Source: Platerodrilus igneus (lineage: Eukaryota > Arthropoda > Insecta > Coleoptera > Lycidae). Taken from it: a DNA stretch of 64,000 nucleotides. This document shows, one piece after another, positions 58,066 through 64,000 of the stretch. Numbering within the stretch: the stretch's first letter is position 1; the number at the start of each line of letters is the position of its first letter. Location of the stretch: assembly GCA_036346225.1 (NCBI GenBank), contig JARFIW010000961.1, forward strand, positions 1,392,001 to 1,456,000, read 5' to 3'. Made by a program: the position numbers and the translations under genes. Under the pieces are notes generated by a model. That model had not been told where the DNA came from. It saw only the letters and a program-made list of their open reading frames with translations, and did not search any database.

Positions 58066-58299
58066 AAATATACAAAAGTAGATAACAAAAAGATTTACCA
58101 AATTCAGATAACCAAAGACGACAATGAATCACAAATAATTAAAATTTTAAAGGAATACACCCTCGAGAAAAAACGATTTTACTTTTACTTTAACACGGAA
58201 AACTTGTATAAACGCTTTTCAGAAATATATGTTAAATTATTCAATAATTCTGGCCCTGAACTTATAAGATGCAGAAGAAAATTAATAACATTAGACGAC

Positions 58300-59211
58300 A
58301 ATGACGAAATAAATGATGTGATCAAAAACTAACACGAAGGAAAGACAAACCATCGTGGAATAAATGAAACCCTAAGACAAATCATGAGACGTTACTATTT
58401 GAAGGACATGAAAGAATTAACTACAGACTATATCAACCAATGTGAACTATTTAACAAAGCAAAATATGACAGAAAACTCCCGAAAATACCCTTAATGTTG
58501 ACTAAAACACCAGACGAACTTTTTCAGAAATTACATGCCGATACTCTAGTAGTAGAAGCACAAAGTTACTTAACAATCGTAGACGCATTTACAAAAATAG
58601 GCCAAGCAATACCAATCGCTTCTAAAAATAGTATAGACGTAACTCAAGGATTTCTACACTATTTTACATTTTATGGAACACCCGAAACAATAACGTTAGA
58701 CAACGGAAGCGAATTCAAAAACGTTACAATACAAAACACTCTAGAATTACACAAAATAGAAATTCATTTTATAACTGAGAATCACCCTGAATCCAACGGA
58801 CTAATCGAAAGACTACATTCAACCCTATTAGAACAAATCAGATTATTAAGAATCAATTACAAGAAAGAACATATAACTAACTTAATGTCATACGCATTAA
58901 TCGCCTATAATAACACAATTCATTCATCAACCAATTTTACACCATTAGAACTAACCCTAGGACACTCAGATTTACGCAACCCGTATGATATACATTATAA
59001 CAAAGAAATCTATCAGCAATACGCTAAGGATCACAAAGAGAAACTAAAAATAACTTATGACAAAGTAAAGGATAAGTTAGATAACGGCAAAGAACGCATT
59101 ACCGCGACCCGTAATAAAAACAATACATTTTTCCATAGGACAAACTGTATACGAGTAAAGTTTCCAAAGCAAAAGACACAAAACGGCGCCGAAAAATTTA
59201 GGCCCCTTTAA
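58300..59211 (+). pseudogene. Errantivirus integrase, mostly open
   Basis: The zinc-binding N-terminus begins before 58384 (a stop near 58330 precedes NHRGINETLRQ). Its second Cys appears to be Phe (CELFNKAKYD). The catalytic core is open: HADTL, LDNGSEF and NGLIERLH give a D,D35E spacing. The C-terminus ends at 59211 in a frame change after FPKQKTQNGAEKF. Inserts the viral DNA in active relatives. Confidence 0.85.
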
Positions 59212-59309
59212 AATTAAAAGAATATCCGACAAAAACGTAGCCGTAGTATACAACGGCAAGATAACAAAATATATTCACCTCAAAAATTTAAGACACCCTG
59301 TACTTTCAG

Positions 59310-61031
59310 ATGGATAATTATCACCCTTACCGTCAACCTCCACCCAGGTAGAACGGACACCGAAATCATAATTGAAGACATAAAGAATAACCCCGGCATA
59401 CTACCAATAAAATTAGGCAGTATGCAGAACATTGTAGACTATTGGACCTTTGCACAAAAATTCGATTTAACAGAACTGAAACAAAAATTTCAAATAATCA
59501 AAAATAATGATTACCGATTAAAACAATAGATGGACACAACAAAATTCGGAAAAGAATACGCAATAGAAATGATGAACTATGACAGCATAACAGAAAGTAT
59601 TTTGAAAAACATAGAAGACAAATTTAATCGACTAATACCCACAGCGGCAAGACGAAAAAGAGAACTAATCAACGGATTAGGAAATATAATCAAAGCAATT
59701 ACCGGCAAATTAAATAATCAAGACGCGGAACGCTATGACAACGCAATACAACAAGTAATAGAAAACCAAAACGACATCAAAACTATAATTAGTAACCAAT
59801 TATCATTAACTCAGTCAACGATCATCAAATTTAATGAAACCCTAAGAAAATTAGTTAGAAATCAAGATAGTATAGCCAATCGAATACAAACCCTAGAAAA
59901 TAACATGCAAACTACCATGTTAGGCATGCGAGATTTAATCAGATTTAACACGATACACAACCAGAAAATATCAACCCTTACCTTAATTCAACAAATTTTA
60001 GCAACGTTAGAAAACGCAGTAACCTTTGCAAAATTAAATACCCCACATTCAAGTATCATATAACCAATTGATTTATTAAAAGAATTATTGAGAATAAGAT
60101 CTTTTATAACCAACAGTAAGTTACCTTTCGATGGAATAGAATCAAACATTTTAATATTTGAAAAAATAGTTATAGTTAAAGGCTATGTAAAAAATAACGA
60201 TATAACATACCAATAGTAGAGAGTAACAATTACACTTATTATCACTTATTTGGTTTTCCAATGAAAATGACAAGCACATACCAAGTTATTATTCTAAAAA
60301 CCAAATTCCTATTCTTAAATGAACTAAGACATGGTTACACGAACGAAAAATGTGATGAAATCACACCAAATCAATACTTATGCCAATCATTGACAACAAC
60401 AACAATTCAAGAAGACAGCCCTTGCAAAGTACAACTACTCAAATTTTACAATCATTATGAAAATTGTGAAGCCAAACCTGTACAAATCACCAATATGAAA
60501 ATCCAGAAAGTAACGGAAAACAAATGGATAGTTATTTTTCTCACCGAAGTAATCGCAACAATATACTGCAATCAAGATGAAAGTAACTTAGCATTAACCG
60601 GAAGCAAATTAATCACATTTAAGGAAAATTGTTATTTGAAATTGAAAAATGAAATAATTAGAGTTTACCAAGATCCCGTACAAAGCAAGAAATTAGCAAA
60701 TCTACCCTAATTACAAATCAAGATTACTCAAGACGAATACGAAAAAATAATTCAAAACCCTCTGCAATTGGAACACCTGGAATTAGACAACCTCAACCAC
60801 GCCATGAAACTCATGGAAGACTACAAAGAACACCTGAACGAAATCAAAACGCTCAAAGTGCACTACGATAATATTAGTGTATGGACAATTATATTAATTA
60901 TATTGACGATTTTATTGATTATTTATGTAATTTACAAAATGTATATTAGATATAAAAATAAAGGAAACAGTTTTAGATTTAAGGCAACCAAAGAAACAAA
61001 TGTACCCCTAGTAAATATGGGTTTTAAATGA
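59310..61031 (+). pseudogene. env: Errantivirus envelope (baculovirus F-like fusion protein), broken
   Basis: The N-terminal part (about 59310-59526) has a hydrophobic start followed by a charged domain, and a TAG at 59527. The next part (59530-60063) has a furin-type site RRKR (codons 41-44) followed by a fusion-peptide-like LINGLGNIIKAITG and a long heptad-repeat helix. The extracellular C-terminal part (60261-60710) has several Cys. The final part (60768-61031) has a membrane segment (WTIILIILTILLIIYVIY) and a short cytoplasmic tail. This layout is that of the F-like Env of errantiviruses. Breaks near 60061-60260 and 60708. Confidence 0.87.
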
Positions 61032-61091
61032 GATTAAATAAATTTATTAAATTAAAAATTAAGAAAGGTACAAACCCTAATTTTTAATGTA

Positions 61092-61101
61092 CGTCGGGAG
61101 G
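61092..61101 (+). other. Polypurine tract before the 3' LTR
   Basis: CGTCGGGAGG precedes AGTTATG. The purine run (GGGAGG) is the expected plus-strand primer. Confidence 0.6.
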
Positions 61102-61676
61102 AGTTATGTAATCCCCTATTTGTTATATATATAAAAAAAACTAATAATTAAGAAGTTATTAGAAATATTAGAAAATGCGCTAAGTGATGTGCAGCAATGT
61201 AATAAAGGACAATTTATTTCAGTTTACTAACGTTCATGGGAACGGAAACGCTACTTTGTAGCACAGAAATAAGTGACACTGCAGATGTCAGATCACAGGC
61301 GGTCACAGAGTCACGTACCGAGATTACCTGGAAAAGAAGCTCGCAACAAAGTAATTATGAATAGATTTAAGATAGCAACATTGTATTATGAATAAGAGTC
61401 AACTGTAAGCAGACATTAGGTCTGCAAGTTCCCACTGCCATGTGAGGGGGTAGGCATATTATAAAAGGCCCGGGAGCCCCAGTCGAAGGCAATTAATCCA
61501 TCGTTCAGCTTTAACATTGCAGTTCGTTAGATAACTCACCTTGTACAATTAATTAATATATTTTTGACTTAGAATAATTCATTTTCAATCTTAATTTCTG
61601 TGTAAATAAATAAATGTGTTAAGAAGTTTGGTAATGTCTTTTTAAAAAGGCCGCTCCCAAGCCACGAACCTTAACT
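61102..61676 (+). repeat. Errantivirus 3' LTR (575 bp)
   Basis: AGTTATGTAATCCCC...TTAACT. It matches the split 5' LTR with scattered differences, and its (TA)n tract is short (61123-61132), showing the state before the expansion and insertion in the other copy. Confidence 0.92.
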
Positions 61677-62126
61677 TGCGTTGTCTTAAAATTACTCGAA
61701 AGTTTAATAAACGACGGCCCGGAAATTGACTGAAATGCGAGGAGAAAGTCGTATAATCTTTACATAATAGCAAGCACCCTCTTCTGCGAATGTAGGTAAC
61801 CATCCTTTTGTGTCGGTGTCTTGCAACCATCAACAAGAATAATAAATAAAATGTATGTCAAGCGAAAATCACACGCAACACCAAAACCTGCATTGAACTC
61901 GTGTACGAGATTGTTAAATAATTATTTACGTTCATGTCGAGATGTGCTATACGGCCCTGTAACTGTTATATGTATATGTAAGCTCCTAAAAAAAACAGCG
62001 TCCATTCACCTAAGCACTGATCAGAGCAAAAGGGTGCTCAACTCTGAAAACGTGCGATCTCCAATAGACGCACGCGTTCAGAATAAGAACAGCGCCCCTA
62101 TCGGGCGATTGTCCAATGCAAAATTA

Positions 62127-62130
<4 letters not shown>
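61677..62130 (-). repeat. Right arm of the 5S palindrome, outer part
   Basis: Continues the arm broken at 45413. On the minus strand it gives a 5S-like module (62075-62010), the spacer with ATTTTCGCTTGACATACA, and the AGTAATTTTAAGA block, matching 44098-44560 in order. Confidence 0.85.

Positions 62131-62170
<40 letters not shown>
62131..62170. repeat. (TA)n microsatellite
   Basis: Outer right border of the 5S palindrome, mirrored by 44059-44097. Confidence 0.95.
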
Positions 62171-62173
<3 letters not shown>

Positions 62174-62445
62174 GATATTGAATAATATCATGTCCTGCAT
62201 ATTTATTTTTATAAAAACTGATTACGGTTACTGAGGACTGAAGTATAAAAATTAAAAATTAAAAACTTGGATTGAATGCTAACGTTTCGTGAAATTTATT
62301 CACATTATCACAGCTATAAAAAGAACAACTATGTATAAATTAAAATTTGTTAAAAATAAGTACCTTAATACTTAAATAATTAAAAGTAAATGACTAGACC
62401 TAAACGTTACAATCTAATTAAAAGGTGTGTTATTGGTATCAACAA
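62171..62445 (-). other. Possible Penelope-like element remnant with hammerhead-like core
   Basis: Minus strand at about 62318-62272 reads GCTGTGATAATGTGAA...TTTCACGAAACGTTAGC: a stem II (GTGAA/TTCAC) followed by GAAAC and GTT, with a three-pair stem I (GCT/AGC). The CUGANGA core is degenerate. No reading frame. Confidence 0.35.
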
Positions 62446-62447
62446 TA

Positions 62448-62487
<40 letters not shown>

Positions 62488-62524
62488 AATCATTATATAT
62501 ATATTATATAATAATATATATAAC
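62446..62524. repeat. Compound (TA)n microsatellite
   Basis: TA runs interrupted by AATAATCATT and TAATA words. Confidence 0.9.
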
Positions 62525-62576
62525 TCGGAATGAAATAAAACATGTATTATATTATTATTACAGTAATGAAAACCAC

Positions 62577-62640
62577 AAGAATGGAAGCAGATTTGAACTG
62601 AAAACCCAATTTGTCAGTTTAACAATTGAGATCTACCATT
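62577..62640 (-). pseudogene. Decayed tRNA-like sequence
   Basis: Minus strand shows an A-box-like TAGATCTCAATTG and a B-box-like GTTCAAATCTG, then the CCATTC that also follows the plus-strand copies. Confidence 0.5.
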
Positions 62641-62687
62641 GTTCAGATGATCGAACTATACTGAAAACTTGGCACTAGTTAATGTGC

Positions 62688-62755
62688 TTACGCAGGATTT
62701 GAAATTGAACTCTGTTATATCTCAATTCAGTACTAACAACTTGAGCTACCATGCA
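62688..62755 (-). pseudogene. Decayed tRNA-like sequence
   Basis: Minus strand has GGTAGCTCAAGTTG (A box) and TTTCAAATCCTGC (B box). Confidence 0.5.
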
Positions 62756-62897
62756 ATTCGAATATCAAATGAATTATATTAATACTACTGAAGCTATGCC
62801 ACTTTGAATGCAATGAATTATTAATTACTAGTTCATTAAGTGAAATGAACAACTTTGTATTTAAGAATTACCATTCAAATCGAACAGTACTGAATAA

Positions 62898-62962
62898 CCA
62901 CTGATCAGTACAGCATTTGATGCAACTGATTCGGATCAGTACCAATTGAGCTATCAGCCCAA
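62898..62962 (-). pseudogene. Decayed tRNA-like sequence
   Basis: Minus strand GGGCTGATAGCTCAATTGG, then ACTGATCCGAATCAG, a shortened version of the anticodon arm of the plus-strand copies. The 3' half is lost. Confidence 0.6.
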
Positions 62963-63130
62963 TTGTTTAGATGATGTTATACTTAATACTACTGAAGCTA
63001 GCCCTTGTTATTAGTACATGAATTATGTATATAACTAGATTCAATTTCCTTAAATGCAAGACGTGATTGAAAATCATTAACAAGGGCCAAGCTTCAGTAG
63101 TATTAAGTATAACATCATCTAAACAATTGG
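62957..63130. repeat. Inverted repeat joining minus- and plus-strand tRNA-like units
   Basis: Arms of about 48 bp (GCCCAATTGTTTAGATGATG... and its inverse ending CATCATCTAAACAATTGGGC) flank a centre near 63040. Confidence 0.8.
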
Positions 63131-63203
63131 GCCAGATAGCTCAATTGGTTAGAGCACTGATCCGGAGAATCAGAGGTTGCAGGTTCAAATCCTGCTGTAG
63201 CCA
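63130..63203 (+). tRNA. tRNA-like gene, copy 1 (formal anticodon GGA, no U33)
   Basis: A 74-nt cloverleaf: acceptor GGCCAGA/TGTAGCC with mismatches, D-arm GCTC/GAGC, anticodon arm CTGAT/ATCAG, short variable loop AGGTT, T-arm GCAGG/CCTGC with loop TTCAAAT. A box (TAGCTCAATTGG) and B box (GGTTCAAATCC) are good, and TTTT follows about 15 bases after. The loop CCGGAGA has C, not T, at position 33 and would give anticodon GGA (Ser), yet there is no long variable arm. Probably a tRNA-derived repeat rather than a decoding tRNA. Confidence 0.6.
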
Positions 63204-63527
63204 TTCTTTAGTGGTTTTCAATTACTAGTTCGATTTGAAATGGTAATTCAACTTAAATACAAAGTTGGGTTTTCATTTCATCTTAATAACTATTAATATA
63301 TATTAAGCATTCATTTGCATTCCAAATGTGGATTATTCTTCTCATTAATAATAATATAATTACATGTTTGTATTATTCCGAACGTTGCAAAATGGTATGA
63401 TCAAGTTATTAGTACATGAATTATGTATATAACTAGATTCAATTTCCTTAAATGCAAGACGTAATTGAAAATCATTAACAAGGGCCAAGCTTCAGTAGTA
63501 TTAAGTATAACATCATCTAAACAATTG

Positions 63528-63601
63528 GGCTAGATAGCTCAATTGGTTAGAGCACTGATCCGGAGAATCAGAGGTTGCAGGTTCAAATCCTGCTGTAGCC
63601 A
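63528..63601 (+). tRNA. tRNA-like gene, copy 2
   Basis: As copy 1, with acceptor GGCTAGA pairing 6 of 7 with TGTAGCC. Same CCGGAGA loop. Confidence 0.6.
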
Positions 63602-63929
63602 TTCTTTTAGTGGTTTTCAATTACTAGTTCGATTTGAAATGGTAATTCAACTATAAATACAAAGTTGGGTTTTCATTTCATCTTAATAACTATTAATATA
63701 TATTAAGCATTCATTTGCATTCCAAATGTGGATTATTCTTCTCTATTAATAATAATATAATTACATGTTTGTATTATTCCGAACGTTGCAAAAATGGTAT
63801 GATCAAATTATTAGTACATGAATTATGTATATAACTAGATTCAATTTCCTTAAATGCAAGACGTAATTGAAAATCGTTAACAAGAGCCAAGCTTCAGTAG
63901 TATTAAGTATAACATCATCTAAACAATTG

Positions 63930-64000
63930 GGCTAGATAGCTCAATTGGTTAGAGCACTGATCCGGAGAATCAGAGGTTGCAGGTTCAAATCCTGCTGTAG
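63930..64000 (+). tRNA. tRNA-like gene, copy 3, cut by the window end
   Basis: Identical to copy 2 up to CTGTAG at 64000. The last three bases lie outside the window. Confidence 0.6.

Larger units (their letters stand above)
45414..61676 (+). mobile_element. Errantivirus (Gypsy lineage with env), interrupted by another Gypsy
   Basis: LTRs begin AGTTATGTAAT (45414 and 61102) and end TTAACT (52751 and 61676). AGT...ACT ends are typical of insect errantiviruses. Flanks CGCG (45410-45413) and TGCG (61677-61680) fit a 4-bp target duplication with one mismatch, alternating pyrimidine/purine as in the gypsy group. Order: 5' LTR, tRNA-Ser-type primer site, long leader, gag, protease-RT-RNase H-integrase, env, polypurine tract, 3' LTR. 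Gag, pol and env all carry stops or shifts. A 6.7-kb Gypsy element sits in the (TA)n tract of the 5' LTR. Confidence 0.92.
63008..64000 (+). repeat. Tandem array, period about 400 bp, one tRNA-like gene per unit
   Basis: Three units, each with the leader TTATTAGTACATGAATTATG...GCTTCAGTAGTATTAAGT, the tRNA-like gene and a trailer with CATTCATTTGCATTCC. tRNA starts are 398 and 402 bp apart. The units are nearly identical, and the last runs off the window. Confidence 0.9.

Noticed and set aside
1..64000. CRISPR arrays or bacterial operons
   Set aside because: No spaced direct repeats of suitable size and no ribosome-binding-site gene arrays; the tandem repeats present are microsatellites, LTRs and tRNA-like units.

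Overview
The window is repeat-dominated, AT-rich animal nuclear DNA, most likely from an insect or another arthropod. Supporting signs are a Polinton (Maverick) element, an errantivirus with a baculovirus-F-like envelope gene, an RTE LINE, ZMYM1-type hAT transposases, arthropod-style 5S rRNA genes, long (TA)n tracts and no ordinary host protein gene that I can recognise. The species cannot be named from the sequence. Almost every coding region is a transposon or endogenous-virus gene, and most are broken.

Layout. 906-17731 is a nearly complete but decayed Polinton, bounded by terminal inverted repeats and a 6-bp target duplication (one mismatch). The left block on the minus strand holds a packaging ATPase, two conserved proteins and an integrase with a chromodomain. 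The middle block on the plus strand holds a phospholipase-A2 protein, a small hydrophobic virion-type protein, a protease, a penton, a tiny conserved gene and the major capsid protein. The right block holds protein-primed DNA polymerase B on the minus strand, a small plus-strand gene that appears to have four exons, and a 98-aa minus-strand gene. A 1.5-kb GC-ended hAT-like element (7543-9040) has split the tiny gene between penton and capsid.

17775-34250 is a graveyard of DNA transposons and LINEs: a mariner/Tc1-superfamily pseudogene, a 5' LINE fragment, a ZMYM1-like hAT fossil, an RTE LINE of about full length with repeated 3' tails, and a second hAT fossil.

34450-44100 is a mosaic of (TA)n tracts. 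Between them sit Gypsy-type LTR units that all carry tRNA-Lys-like primer-binding sequence near their 3' ends. One roughly 186-bp segment between two (TA)n tracts contains what looks like an intact type I hammerhead ribozyme (41814-41856). A 266-bp foldback nearby carries a decayed relative of it.

44098-62130 was originally a large palindrome of 5S rRNA genes and 5S-like modules. An errantivirus (45414-61676: LTR, gag, pol, env, LTR) inserted into its right arm. A second Gypsy element (45473-52155) then inserted into the (TA)n tract inside the errantivirus 5' LTR. The Gypsy LTR copies differ at only about 1% of sites by eye, so it is the youngest insertion seen here.

62560-64000 is a cluster of tRNA-like sequences: three decayed copies on the minus strand, then three well-preserved copies on the plus strand in tandem units of about 400 bp, the last cut by the window end.
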